Of a DNA stretch of 64,000 bases, positions 17,005 through 26,344 are shown piece by piece. Below the pieces are notes generated by a model. The model saw only the letters and a program-made list of their open reading frames with translations. It ran no database searches and was not told the DNA's origin. The stretch is taken from contig NZ_QWGL01000007.1 of the NCBI RefSeq assembly GCF_003435375.1, positions 1 through 64,000 of the forward strand, given 5' to 3'. Every line of letters begins with the position of its first letter. Position 1 is the stretch's first letter. Source of the DNA: Clostridium sp. AM34-11AC. Its GTDB lineage: Bacteria; Bacillota; Clostridia; Lachnospirales; Lachnospiraceae. Position numbers and translations under genes: made by a program.

Positions 17005-19144
17005 GGCTCGTATCCTCCTCTCGGTTCATCAGGCTGTAATATGGTCCAAAATCTTCCCGCTGAAGGTTTTTTCCTGACTTTTTCATCTCTTCTTTCAGAC
17101 AGTTCAGGATCTGCTCCATCTCAACTTCTGTTCCTGCTGCCGCGGCCCGGAATGCAGCTGAGACAGCAATGTTCTTGATGCTGCTTCCCGAAAGTTCAAA
17201 CTGTCCTGCCAGAAATTCGAAATCCACGTCCTCACTGACCGGAGTCTGCCTCGGATACACCTGACTCCAGATTTTCAGACGCCTTTTTGCATCCGGAAGC
17301 GGAAATTCGATCATAAAGCGGATCCTCCTCTTAAACGCCTCGTCAAAATTCTGAATATAGTTTGTCGCAAGGATCACGATCCCCTCATATTCTTCCATCT
17401 TCTGAAGAAGATAGGCAGTCTCGGCGTTCGCGTATTTATCCTGGGCATCCTTTACCTCTGACCTTTTTCCAAACAATGCGTCTGCTTCATCAAAAAACAG
17501 AATGCTCTGGCTCTTTTTCACCTCTTCAAAGATCTCCCCAAGGTTTTTTTCTGTCTCACCGATGTACTTTGACATGACACTGGAGAGATCTGCCTTATAA
17601 AGCTCCAGATGGAGTTCCCGCGCCAGAACCTGCGCTCCCATTGTCTTTCCTGTCCCCGGCGGCCCGTAGAACAGCATGGATACGCCTTTTCCGTAGACCA
17701 TTTTTGAGGCAAATCCCCACTTTCCGTATACCTGATGGCTGTATTCGATCTGATCGCAGGCATTTCTTAACATCTGCTTTCTGTCCGGCGGAAGGATCAG
17801 GTCATCCCAGCCATATGCAGGTTCGATCTGCATGGCCCGTTCCCCGAGCCGGTGGCTTACCTGATGCCTGCATGCGCGGTACAGATCCTCCTCCTCTGCC
17901 CGTTTTCCTGTCCACTGTACCGACCGTGACGTCTCAGCGGCGGCAGACATGATCTGGCCCGGGTGGGATGTGAATTTTCCGGCAAGGATCTCGAGCCGTG
18001 CATGTTCTGTTTGAAATGTTTCCGGCATTGCCTCCGGGTGCTGTCTCAGCGCCTCCTCCCACAGAGTGATCCGCTCCCCAATATCCGGAGGCGAAATCTC
18101 CAGTTCCGTGACCGGCGCCGGGAATTCTTCCCGGCTGTAAGGCCATGTCTGATCTGCCAGCAGGATCACCTGGGGAAGATGCATAAGGACCTTTTCGACA
18201 ACCCAAAGAGCCTGATACATTTTTCCATTCTGAAACAGGAGCTGAAAATTTCGTATGCAGAGTACCGCCCTGCGGATCTGCGTTTCCCTTATCATCTCAT
18301 CTAAAAGCTTTCCGGGGTCGTTTCCATCAAGTTTTCCGATATCTGCCTCCAGACAGAATCTCCCAAGCTTTCTGCATGCATGACGGATCATAAAACGTCT
18401 CCCGGAACCCGGGTGTCCAAAGAGATACAGGATCTTCTTTTCTTCAGGCACCGTTCCCAAAAGAGCAGCCGTCCGTTCCATCTGGTCTTCCCGGATCACC
18501 ATCGGCTGTTCCTCCAGATCACTTCCGTCATAGAGCCGGCAGAATCCTTCCAGTTTTTCAGGCTCTGTTTCCGGTGATAAGAGAAATTGAAGGATTCTCG
18601 GATCCAGTCTCATCTCTGTTCTGCTCTCCCGGGAATTTCCTGTACCGAAAAAGAAATCGAAGGTTTCTTTTTCCTCAAGCATGTTCCGCATACATTCGAT
18701 TCTCGCCCTGCTGTCTGCCGTATAAAGACAGAGTCCAAGTTCCAAAGTTGGATATATCTTTTTGTAATTCTCCGGAATCTCCTGAAAAAGTTCTCCTGAG
18801 TTTCGATCCAGTTCCGCGGCCAGCGCCAGACTGACACAGTGTTTCAGATATTTTCCGGCTTTTTTGATATGAAACAGATATTCCAGAGGGATGACCGTCC
18901 GTCTCCTGACTGACTGTTCTGCTTTGCGGTGCATCTCCTCAAAACTATGTTTTCCTCTTCGAAGGATCTGTGAAAGCTCCAGAATGCCTTCCCGGGACAC
19001 TTCCGTATCCCGTATTCTTCCCTCCCCGGCAAACACAGATTGTTTTTTCCAATTCAGGTACTCACCGGCAAGGCTGCGGACATTTATCAACAGCTCCTGT
19101 ACATATTCATCCGCGTTCATATATTGATCTGTCTCGCGCTCCAT
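16991..19144 (-). CDS. CIS-associated AAA+ ATPase, copy 1 (Afp15/Pvc15-like)
   Basis: 717 residues. The N-terminal half holds a degenerate ATPase-like domain (GHPGSGRR at about residue 243). The C-terminal half is an active-looking AAA+ domain: Walker A GPPGTGKT at about 492, Walker B LFFDEADALFGKR, sensor ATNY, and the arginine-finger region FKRRIRF. This is the architecture of the ATPase always found in eCIS loci, thought to help assembly or disassembly. GGGGGAG precedes the ATG. A second, related ATPase is encoded at the other end of the locus (42284-44134). Confidence 0.88.
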   Translation of the reverse strand: MERETDQYMNADEYVQELLINVRSLAGEYLNWKKQSVFAGEGRIRDTEVSREGILELSQILRRGKHSFEEMHRKAEQSVRRRTVIPLEYLFHIKKAGKYLKHCVSLALAAELDRNSGELFQEIPENYKKIYPTLELGLCLYTADSRARIECMRNMLEEKETFDFFFGTGNSRESRTEMRLDPRILQFLLSPETEPEKLEGFCRLYDGSDLEEQPMVIREDQMERTAALLGTVPEEKKILYLFGHPGSGRRFMIRHACRKLGRFCLEADIGKLDGNDPGKLLDEMIRETQIRRAVLCIRNFQLLFQNGKMYQALWVVEKVLMHLPQVILLADQTWPYSREEFPAPVTELEISPPDIGERITLWEEALRQHPEAMPETFQTEHARLEILAGKFTSHPGQIMSAAAETSRSVQWTGKRAEEEDLYRACRHQVSHRLGERAMQIEPAYGWDDLILPPDRKQMLRNACDQIEYSHQVYGKWGFASKMVYGKGVSMLFYGPPGTGKTMGAQVLARELHLELYKADLSSVMSKYIGETEKNLGEIFEEVKKSQSILFFDEADALFGKRSEVKDAQDKYANAETAYLLQKMEEYEGIVILATNYIQNFDEAFKRRIRFMIEFPLPDAKRRLKIWSQVYPRQTPVSEDVDFEFLAGQFELSGSSIKNIAVSAAFRAAAAGTEVEMEQILNCLKEEMKKSGKNLQREDFGPYYSLMNREEDTSHAII

Positions 19145-19171
19145 CCGGTCTCCCCCTTTCCTGGTCTTTCT

Positions 19172-19930
19172 CTATTCTGCCGGATTCCACTTATTCTGCT
19201 GCCCTGTGAAGATCTGCACCGACCGGACCTTCTCTCCTTCACGGATCCTGCATAAAATCTTTTTTTCATCCCTTGATCTGATCTTTAACGGAATCGTGAA
19301 GTTCCCGTCCCTGTCTGTCCGGGCCATGCTGCACTCATAAATCTTCGTTCCGGCTTTTTTGTAAGAATGCTTCAGTGCGTGTTCCAGCACGATCTTTCCA
19401 CTACGGCTTTCCTGCTGTTTTACTTCAAAAAACTCACCGTTTTTTTCATCCTTGTCCAATATAAAGAATCTGCGTCCCTCCAGTTGTTTTTCGTACGGGT
19501 TAAAAAGCTCCATACTTTCAGGAAGCTTTTCTGAATGGTAGTCGGAAAAAAGCCGCCACAGGCCGCTGCTCTCCTCCGCCGCCACCTCGATCACAGTTCC
19601 CGGTTCTGCACAGCCGGTCACACAGGTCGTCCCGGCCGGAAGCGGATAGTTTTTTCCCGGCCGCAGTCTTTTTTTCAGGATCACAGCCTTTCCATCCTGC
19701 ATTCCCGCGTCAAATTCCTCCGTCTCATACCGTTCTGAGCGGATCTCCACATGCACCGGCATCGGACAGTTTACAAACACATAAAACCCCTCTTCCTTCC
19801 GGAGTGGTCTGATCAGCCCGGAGGCCGTGATCATGACAGAAGGATCTGATATCGGACGATCCGTGAAATCATCCCATAGTTCCAGTACCAGAGAGACCCT
19901 GTGCCGTACATGTTCTCCTCGTCCATTCAT
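19172..19930 (-). CDS. Hypothetical beta-rich protein in the CIS locus
   Basis: 252 residues with strand-rich, Ig/carboxypeptidase-regulatory-like character in the first 90 residues (VSLVLELWDDFTDRPI) and more strands to the end. No signal peptide. It overlaps the Pvc16-like gene by 4 bp (ATGA) with GGAGGAG inside that gene's end, so the two are translationally coupled. A protein of this kind next to the cap protein may act in tail termination or as an exterior decoration. I do not recognise a named family. Confidence 0.6.
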   Translation of the reverse strand: MNGRGEHVRHRVSLVLELWDDFTDRPISDPSVMITASGLIRPLRKEEGFYVFVNCPMPVHVEIRSERYETEEFDAGMQDGKAVILKKRLRPGKNYPLPAGTTCVTGCAEPGTVIEVAAEESSGLWRLFSDYHSEKLPESMELFNPYEKQLEGRRFFILDKDEKNGEFFEVKQQESRSGKIVLEHALKHSYKKAGTKIYECSMARTDRDGNFTIPLKIRSRDEKKILCRIREGEKVRSVQIFTGQQNKWNPAE

Positions 19931-20502
19931 TGCTTCTCCTCCAGTCCGAAATCCACATCCATAACTCTCGCTGCTCTCCGGCTTCTCGTAGATTCGATCT
20001 CCACCGGAGCAGCCCTGTAAAACAGGGACAGCTTATAACCGGCATTTGGTACGCTGTAGATCCTCATCTTGTCTTCCAGCGTCAGATTCTGCATACTGAT
20101 CTCCACATCCAGTTGTTTTCTCACTGTTTTTGGCTCCAGAGTCTCTCTGTCCAGACACGGATGATCCGCGAGGATCTGGATGATCCTTCCGAGGATCTTA
20201 TGTTCCTCACCGGACCGGAACTTGATATCACCGGTGGAAGTCACCGTGATCATGTAATAAAGGTTTACATAACTTGGAGGATACTGAAGTTCTTCCGTTC
20301 CTCTTGCGATCATCGTGTTGACCCGCAGCTCCTCGCTCTCCCGGATATCATACAGGTGGATTCCCACCATGTAATCCCCCCGGTCCGTCGGACTGCAAAG
20401 GCCCACCGCGTCCGGATTCTGCAGCGTATCCGGAACGAGCTCTCTCCTTAAAAGTTTTACGATCGACATTCCGACATCCGCGATCGATGTGGATCTTCCC
20501 AT
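19927..20502 (-). CDS. Pvc16/Afp16-like tail terminator (DUF4255)
   Basis: 191 residues matching the DUF4255/Pvc16 N-terminal family. In eCIS particles this protein caps the far end of the sheath-tube and fixes the length. Features: an N-terminal helix followed by VGIHLYDIRE, a PPSYVNLYYMIT strand pair, and a LGRIIQILADHP helix typical of the family. AGAGGAG precedes the ATG. It is the expected last structural component of a CIS particle. Confidence 0.85.
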   Translation of the reverse strand: MGRSTSIADVGMSIVKLLRRELVPDTLQNPDAVGLCSPTDRGDYMVGIHLYDIRESEELRVNTMIARGTEELQYPPSYVNLYYMITVTSTGDIKFRSGEEHKILGRIIQILADHPCLDRETLEPKTVRKQLDVEISMQNLTLEDKMRIYSVPNAGYKLSLFYRAAPVEIESTRSRRAARVMDVDFGLEEKQ

Positions 20503-20539
20503 TGCGTCCGCTCCTCTCTGTCTGTGAAACTGCTGTTAT

Positions 20540-22507
20540 TTAATCCTCATAGCCCGGACCGATGCCCGTTCTCTTTGCCCTTCCAGGTATCTGTGCAGCT
20601 GTGCTCTCTGCCGCCGTTTCATTTTCCTTTGCGGTATTTCCTGCTTCCGCCGCCGTCTCCGGGGCGCTTTCACTTTCCACTGCTGCTGTCTCTGTTTCCG
20701 GTTCTTTCGCCGCTGTCTCCGGCCCTGTCGGGTTCTTCGCGGCATCCAATTCTGCTTTTGGCGTTAAGAGCACTCCGTTCCGGAATTCTCCTTCCGCCAG
20801 CACCTTACCCGTAGCCGCGTCATACAGCACTCCAGATCCCGAATAGGAACCTAACTGGAAACGTCCCTCATACGTCTTTGCGCCATTTTTATCGTATTCC
20901 GTTCCGTCCCCATCATGGACATCTTCACGAAATCCACCCTCATAGACCAGTGCTTTCGTCTCAGGATCGTATTCCTTTCCGCTTCCCTCGCGTTTTCCTC
21001 TGAGGAATGTTCCCTCATAGATCAGGTTCTGCGTCACCGGATCATAAAGACGGCCATCGCCGTCATAGAGGTCCTTCAGAAAGCTTCCTTCGTAGACCAC
21101 ACTTTCCGTTTCCGGATCATAGAGAATTCCCTCTCCCTCTTTCATTCCTTCCGCAAAGGTTCCCTCATAGAGAAGCTTTTCATCCTGATAGATTTTTCCC
21201 TCTCCGTCATATTTTCCGGCTTTCCACTCACCGTCATAGATCATGTGTCCCTGTTCATACAGGCTTCCGTTTCCCTCGTACAAACCATCGTGGAATTCTC
21301 CCCCATAGAGAAGCACTCCGTCCTGATACAGTTCTCCTTTTCCCTCGTAAACACCTCCGAGAAAATTTCCTTTATATAAGACTTCCGTTCCTTCGTAGAG
21401 CGTACCACTTCCCTCATACAGGCTCTCGTGAAAATCACCTTCATAGATCAGCTCTCCGTCTGCGTACAGGCTGCCTTTTCCTTCATACTGACCGTTTGAA
21501 ACCTCTCCGCGATATTGGATCTTTCCATTTTCATCGTAGAGAACCGTCTGGCCCGCGACGAACTCACCGTCCGCATAGGTACCCCAACTGTCTGCCCGGC
21601 CGGAATTTCCATACGCTTTTCCTTCGCCCTGTGGGATCCCTCCCGCAAATGCACCCACATAGACCTTTTTTCCGTTGCGGTACAGGGTTCCCTGACCTTC
21701 ATAGAGTCCTTTTACAAAGCTTCCCTCGTAGAGGATCATTCCCTTCTCCCCATAAAGAGTTCCCTCTCCGCTGTATCGTCCTGCCTCAAAGCTTCCTTCA
21801 TAGATCAATGTGCCGTCTTTATCGTAAAGGCTTCCACTTCCGCTGTACTTTCCAGCCGCAAATCCGCCTTCATATTCCAATGTCTCATCTTCGAAATAAA
21901 GGGATCCCTTTCCCTGATACTGATTCTGTGAAAATTCTCCCGTGTATTTTACGTTTCCATTCCCGTAAAACAGCGTCCCTCTCCCCTCATACATCTCATT
22001 TTCGAACTGCCCTTTATAAAGGATGTTCCCGGCATAATCATACAAGGTGCCTGTTCCCGTAATTCTTCCGTCTGCTAACGGTCCTCTGTATAGGATCACT
22101 CCGGTCTCAGGATCCGTCAGTTTCACTTTTCCTGTATATCCATACTGTTCCGCTGTGTTTACCGGGATCGTTTTCCATAGAAAACGGGCTGTGACTACCG
22201 GATGGACAAATTTAAAATACAGGATCGGAAGCAGGATCACCGCGATCAGGATCGCCAGCAAAAGTTTCTTGGCCGCGTAGTATCTGCCGACCGGAAGATA
22301 TTCCTCTAAAGACTCCGGCTTCTTTGAAACCGCCTTTTTTACCTCCGCCTGCACATCAGTGACCACTGTATTTACCAGCGTGTTCGGATTTGACAGCCTG
22401 CGGAACTTCAGGCGGAGAGCGGCAAACGGGCGCACGAGTGCCCGAAGGATCCTGCGCCACCCGTACTGCATCGTCTTTTTCCAGTCAAAATCATTTATAA
22501 AACGCAT
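20540..22507 (-). CDS. Membrane-anchored surface protein with about 19 MORN-type repeats
   Basis: 655 residues. A basic, cytoplasmic N-terminus (RRILRALVRPFAALRLKFRR) precedes one membrane helix at about 82-99. By the positive-inside rule the rest is outside the cell. From about 130 to 590 the sequence is a run of roughly 23-residue MORN-type repeats of the form YEGxFxxGxYxGxGxLY, around 19 units. The tail (about 590-655) is Glu/Thr/Ala-rich and probably disordered. It starts 5 bp after the preceding membrane protein. MORN arrays make long flat beta sheets and can bind proteins or lipids, so this could be a surface scaffold or membrane anchor for the particle. Confidence 0.85.
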   Translation of the reverse strand: MRFINDFDWKKTMQYGWRRILRALVRPFAALRLKFRRLSNPNTLVNTVVTDVQAEVKKAVSKKPESLEEYLPVGRYYAAKKLLLAILIAVILLPILYFKFVHPVVTARFLWKTIPVNTAEQYGYTGKVKLTDPETGVILYRGPLADGRITGTGTLYDYAGNILYKGQFENEMYEGRGTLFYGNGNVKYTGEFSQNQYQGKGSLYFEDETLEYEGGFAAGKYSGSGSLYDKDGTLIYEGSFEAGRYSGEGTLYGEKGMILYEGSFVKGLYEGQGTLYRNGKKVYVGAFAGGIPQGEGKAYGNSGRADSWGTYADGEFVAGQTVLYDENGKIQYRGEVSNGQYEGKGSLYADGELIYEGDFHESLYEGSGTLYEGTEVLYKGNFLGGVYEGKGELYQDGVLLYGGEFHDGLYEGNGSLYEQGHMIYDGEWKAGKYDGEGKIYQDEKLLYEGTFAEGMKEGEGILYDPETESVVYEGSFLKDLYDGDGRLYDPVTQNLIYEGTFLRGKREGSGKEYDPETKALVYEGGFREDVHDGDGTEYDKNGAKTYEGRFQLGSYSGSGVLYDAATGKVLAEGEFRNGVLLTPKAELDAAKNPTGPETAAKEPETETAAVESESAPETAAEAGNTAKENETAAESTAAQIPGRAKRTGIGPGYED

Positions 22508-22512
22508 ATGTT

Positions 22513-23409
22513 TTACTCTCCCGTCTGTCCCCCGGCATCCTGTCCTGCGGTCTCCCCAATTGTCAGTGTGCCGATTGCTTTATAATTCATTGCCTCTTCC
22601 GCCTTCTTTGACGGATAGCGGATCGTATAGACCAGATATCCCACGAGCGCTCCGATCACAAGTGCCAGAAGAAGGTATTTTAAACCGCGGACAAGTTTCT
22701 TTATCTTCTCCCACAACCGGAAACCAAAGCTTTTCGGTCTGATCTTTCCCGCCTCCTGAAGCGTCAGCGCCGCCCGGGCGGTAATGTCATATTCTCTCAA
22801 TATAGCAGCAATTCCCGGAAATTTTACCTTTTCTATTCTCTCAAAAAACTGCTCTAACGGCGGGCAGGAATGTTTTTCCAGCTCCTCCGGAAAGATTTTC
22901 TTTAAAACTCCGGTCAGACGTTCTATGACATCCCGGTCTGTAATACTGTCAAACCGGTCCAGTTCATGAAATCCGTAGGAAAAACGGATATCCCCATTCT
23001 TTCCTGCCAGAATATTTCCTTCCCCCAGCACTTCATACTGAAGATACGTTGGAAGATTCAGGATTACGATCCTTCTCAGAATATTACCGGCGATCATGAC
23101 CCGTTCTTCAAAACCTGTATCCGATGAGAGCCGTTCGGAAAGTGTCATATAATCATAAGAGCGAAATACGATGTACAGCCTGCCCTCCCTCGGAAAATAT
23201 CCCAGAAAATCATCGTATGGAGCATTTTCCTGCTGCGCAGCGAGAAATGGCAGGAATTTGTGGATGTCCGCATCCTGTTTCAGGACCACAAGCATGCATT
23301 TTCCCTTTTCCGGGTGCTTTTCATCTCTTGCTATCATGACATCCAGCCGTTCCCCGGATTCTGCCATCCGGAGAATCTCATAGTCGCTGTTCAATGTCTG
23401 TATCCGCAT
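22513..23409 (-). CDS. Pseudokinase-like protein with a C-terminal membrane helix
   Basis: 298 residues. The first 230 resemble a protein-kinase-like fold of the EssB/pseudokinase sort: LVVLKQDADIHKFLPFL where a kinase would have its N-lobe, YIVFRSYDYMTLSERL as hinge, and a GNILAGKNGDIRFSYGFHELDRF segment in the catalytic-loop region without a canonical HRD or DFG. A membrane helix follows at about 243-263, then a short extracytoplasmic tail (about 35 residues). Together with the next gene it forms a membrane pair, cytoplasmic domain plus surface MORN array. GGAGG precedes the ATG. The kinase-like assignment rests on pattern reading only. Confidence 0.6.
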   Translation of the reverse strand: MRIQTLNSDYEILRMAESGERLDVMIARDEKHPEKGKCMLVVLKQDADIHKFLPFLAAQQENAPYDDFLGYFPREGRLYIVFRSYDYMTLSERLSSDTGFEERVMIAGNILRRIVILNLPTYLQYEVLGEGNILAGKNGDIRFSYGFHELDRFDSITDRDVIERLTGVLKKIFPEELEKHSCPPLEQFFERIEKVKFPGIAAILREYDITARAALTLQEAGKIRPKSFGFRLWEKIKKLVRGLKYLLLALVIGALVGYLVYTIRYPSKKAEEAMNYKAIGTLTIGETAGQDAGGQTGE

Positions 23410-23445
23410 GGCTCCTCCTTTTCACCTATTTCTTAAAGTTTCGTT

Positions 23446-25185
23446 TTACTCTCCATCGCGCACCACCACATAGATGGAAGCCCGGAGGTTTTCATATCTG
23501 GTACTGGCTGCACTCACTTCAAAGATTCCCGGCACATTCGGAGCCGTATATTTTCCGTTTGGCTCGATGGTTCCACCATTTTCTTCTCTGATGCTCCATG
23601 TCACCGGTGTCGGGGCGATTCCTCTGAATTCCGGCTCCAGAAAGAATGTCTCTCTGGTCTTCAGATACAGAATGTCCGGGCGGATCAAAAGCGCCGTCTC
23701 TTCCACATCATGGACCTTTTCCTTCGCATCCCGGATTGCTGTCCAGTTGACCCTGACATACCGGTTCATAGTCGGCTCCACAAGCCGCAGCCCGATCCGG
23801 AAGGTTCCTGTCTTTGCGTCCGCCTTCGCAGCTAACTCTGCGCGGAACGGTACTTCATCCGCGAAAATCTCCGGGGAACCGTAGATCACGCTGTCCTCAT
23901 CCCGCACACCAGTACAGGAGCCAAGGATGATCGTCACATTTCCGAGCCCCAGCTCATGGGAAATATCCCCGGAAAAAAATCTCTGTCCCGTGTTTCCGCC
24001 GAGCCCAAGATCAAAGATCACATGACCGGTAGTCACTGCCGGCTCCTCGCTCTTACTTTTTTCTATCTGTTTTCCATGGGAGCTGCCAAAATCTGCCTGA
24101 TCTTTTACCATCAGGGCATCTTCTGTTCTTCCTATCTTTCCCATCACATCCGCCAGCACATTATTGTATACAAACTGTCCAAATGGCATCGGCTCCACTG
24201 CGTCAATGAGATACGACTCTCCTGCCCGGATCACATAGATCTTTGCCAGATAAATGCTCTGCTGATAGTTATTCCGAAGAATATCTTCCATCGCGCTCCG
24301 GTAATAGTTCTTTCTGACTTCATCGGAGACTTTTCCGCTGATCAGCTTCACCGCCTGCTTTCCGGCGGCTGCCGCTTCCATCTCTCTTCCGCCGAAAGCA
24401 AGGTGGAAACTGCCCTTTGCGAGTTCCAGGATTCCTTCCGCATTCTTTGTAGAACTCGCCTTCACACGGTAAATGATCTCGTATCTGTCTTCCTTCTGAT
24501 GCTTTTCCTCGTCAAACATGACGGTCAGATGGTTTTCCCCGGCATATTCCAGACATGTGAGTCCAAGATCGTAGGAAAAGCGGATCGACTGGCCCTGACC
24601 CATATTTTCCACCAGGATCTTAAGTTCAAATGTATCTCCGCAGGACACATAGGACGGACATGTCTGGGTGATCTTCACGCCTTTCCCCATATAGATCACC
24701 GATGTATGTTCATAAAATACCGCATCGGAAAGCACCGTCTGGGACGGCTCCCGCTCCGTCACTGTAAGCTCGTAGCCTTCCTGATAACGGTTATACTCCA
24801 CCCCGCTCTCCCCGGTCACATTGTGGACCGGTTCCCTCTCCGTCTCCTTATAGTCCATGCAGAGGTACAGATATTTCTTTTCGTCACCGCTCCTGATAAA
24901 AGAATCAAATCCATCGATCATGGACAATTTTTTTACTGCCGGTGTATCCACAACGATCTCCCGGCCGGAAAAATCCAGAGCAAGTCCGGGTTCCACAGAA
25001 ATTGTCATGTCATCGATCGGGACTACATTCAGTCCACATACCACTCCGGTTCCATATAAAAACCGGTTCAGTACTCGTCTTTTATCATTCATATATCTCT
25101 GTTCTGTTTCAAAGTCATCCACAGTCAGAAGCTTGCCGTAAAAATATTTATTTCTTTCAAAGGGAAAATACTTCATGTTCTTCAT
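23446..25185 (-). CDS. CIS baseplate-associated protein with C-terminal bacterial Ig-like domain
   Basis: 579 residues. The N-terminal domain (about 1-130: ERNKYFYGKLLTVDDFETEQ ... NRFLYGTGVVCGL) is a conserved block I associate with contractile-tail baseplate regions in many eCIS loci. The middle is beta-rich. The last 85 residues fit a bacterial Ig-like fold (VTWSIREENGGTIEPNGKYT). It lies directly after tail protein I. A role as an exterior baseplate component or as part of target recognition fits the Ig domain and the absence of an obvious tail fibre gene. Confidence 0.7.
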   Translation of the reverse strand: MKNMKYFPFERNKYFYGKLLTVDDFETEQRYMNDKRRVLNRFLYGTGVVCGLNVVPIDDMTISVEPGLALDFSGREIVVDTPAVKKLSMIDGFDSFIRSGDEKKYLYLCMDYKETEREPVHNVTGESGVEYNRYQEGYELTVTEREPSQTVLSDAVFYEHTSVIYMGKGVKITQTCPSYVSCGDTFELKILVENMGQGQSIRFSYDLGLTCLEYAGENHLTVMFDEEKHQKEDRYEIIYRVKASSTKNAEGILELAKGSFHLAFGGREMEAAAAGKQAVKLISGKVSDEVRKNYYRSAMEDILRNNYQQSIYLAKIYVIRAGESYLIDAVEPMPFGQFVYNNVLADVMGKIGRTEDALMVKDQADFGSSHGKQIEKSKSEEPAVTTGHVIFDLGLGGNTGQRFFSGDISHELGLGNVTIILGSCTGVRDEDSVIYGSPEIFADEVPFRAELAAKADAKTGTFRIGLRLVEPTMNRYVRVNWTAIRDAKEKVHDVEETALLIRPDILYLKTRETFFLEPEFRGIAPTPVTWSIREENGGTIEPNGKYTAPNVPGIFEVSAASTRYENLRASIYVVVRDGE

Positions 25186-25203
25186 TGGCTGTATTCCTTT
25201 CTC

Positions 25204-26322
25204 TTACAACTGTCCGATCCGTGAAAAATGCATGGCAGACAATCCGTCTAACTGCATCGGACGATATTCACCAAGCCGGCTGTTGACGCCAAGATACGTG
25301 TGCTGATCCAGAAAGATGTAGGGAGTCAGCAGAACGATTCTGCAGTCTATATGTGCCGGAACCGCATGTCTCACAATCTGCATGAAGGTCCTGTATTCCT
25401 TCTGTCCTCCATTCTGCCCCGTATGGATCAGGACTGTCACTGTATAAGGGCTGTCACCATACAGCTTCTTCCATCTGCGGATCTTTTCCGGATCGCTCTC
25501 CTGCATCTGGTAATGTTCCACCACATACACCTCACAGTCCCTGTATAAGGTCAGCATTTCCTTCAGATATTCTACAGTTCCCCGGATCCGGTAGAGCCGC
25601 AGGGCATTTTTTAAAAGATATCTCAACTGTTCTTCATTCCAGGCCGGAATGTCCTCGATGGACAGCCAGCCTGCCATCCAGGAAAGGAAGTCCGCCTGCG
25701 CGCAGTCCGGATCAAAGAGGTCCGGGCTTCGTCCGATCTTCTCCGTCAGCTCTTCATAGAAGCTCTGGAATACACCGAGATACCGCTCCAGAAAATCCCG
25801 GTTCTTTCCACTTCCCTGATAGACCTCCGGCAGCCAGGAGACCCAGTTCTGTTTCGGAAAATCGATCCGGATCTCTGTGATCCCGTCAAAATCTCCCGCC
25901 GCGCCCCCCGCTTCAAGAAGAAACCAAAGATATCTGCCTCTTACGTCAAACAGCGGCACATCCGCTTCTCCCCGGATCTCTTTCGCGAAGCAGGAACTCA
26001 TCCGCTGTTTTTTCTCTTCCAGAGAGAGTTCCGGATCCGCCAGAACCTCGTCCAACGGCGCACTGTTGTCTCCCCATACAAGAAACCGGCTGTCACTGCT
26101 GTAAAGAGTCATGTTCCATCCGCCGTCTCTCTCCGCGCATACAGTTCTCAGACGGTGCCAGGTCATCTCCTCTTCCCTGCTGTCCAGAACTCTTGAGAAA
26201 AACCAGCCCGGTTCCGCCCCGGTCAGCCTCAGGATCCCGTCCGCGGCATTCATTCTATCCACCGTTCCTCTCCGGTAGTCCATCGGTTTATTAAAGATAA
26301 AGTATTTCCTGTCTTCTGCCAT
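25204..26322 (-). CDS. Phage tail protein I-like baseplate protein (P2 gpI family)
   Basis: 372 residues from the ATG at 26322, which has GGGAG six bases upstream. An earlier in-frame start at 26415 would overlap the preceding gene by 71 bp. The C-terminal two-thirds carry the tail protein I pattern: WLPEVYQG near residue 170, a helix FLERYLGVFQSFYEELTEKI, and the LKNALRLYRIRGTVEYLKEML block. The protein connects the baseplate to fibres in P2-like tails. The N-terminal 130 residues are a beta-rich extension. Confidence 0.82.
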   Translation of the reverse strand: MAEDRKYFIFNKPMDYRRGTVDRMNAADGILRLTGAEPGWFFSRVLDSREEEMTWHRLRTVCAERDGGWNMTLYSSDSRFLVWGDNSAPLDEVLADPELSLEEKKQRMSSCFAKEIRGEADVPLFDVRGRYLWFLLEAGGAAGDFDGITEIRIDFPKQNWVSWLPEVYQGSGKNRDFLERYLGVFQSFYEELTEKIGRSPDLFDPDCAQADFLSWMAGWLSIEDIPAWNEEQLRYLLKNALRLYRIRGTVEYLKEMLTLYRDCEVYVVEHYQMQESDPEKIRRWKKLYGDSPYTVTVLIHTGQNGGQKEYRTFMQIVRHAVPAHIDCRIVLLTPYIFLDQHTYLGVNSRLGEYRPMQLDGLSAMHFSRIGQL

Positions 26323-26344
26323 CTGGTACTCCCATCTTTCCTTT

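Noticed and set aside
21007..22062. Plus-strand open frame of 351 codons opposite the MORN gene
   Set aside because: It is antisense to a regular repeat, His/Arg/Pro-rich, with no ribosome site; the repeat structure is explained entirely by the MORN frame.
23956..25059. Plus-strand open frame of 367 codons opposite the Ig-containing gene
   Set aside because: It is shadow coding: no domain, poor start, and the opposite strand carries a conserved CIS protein.
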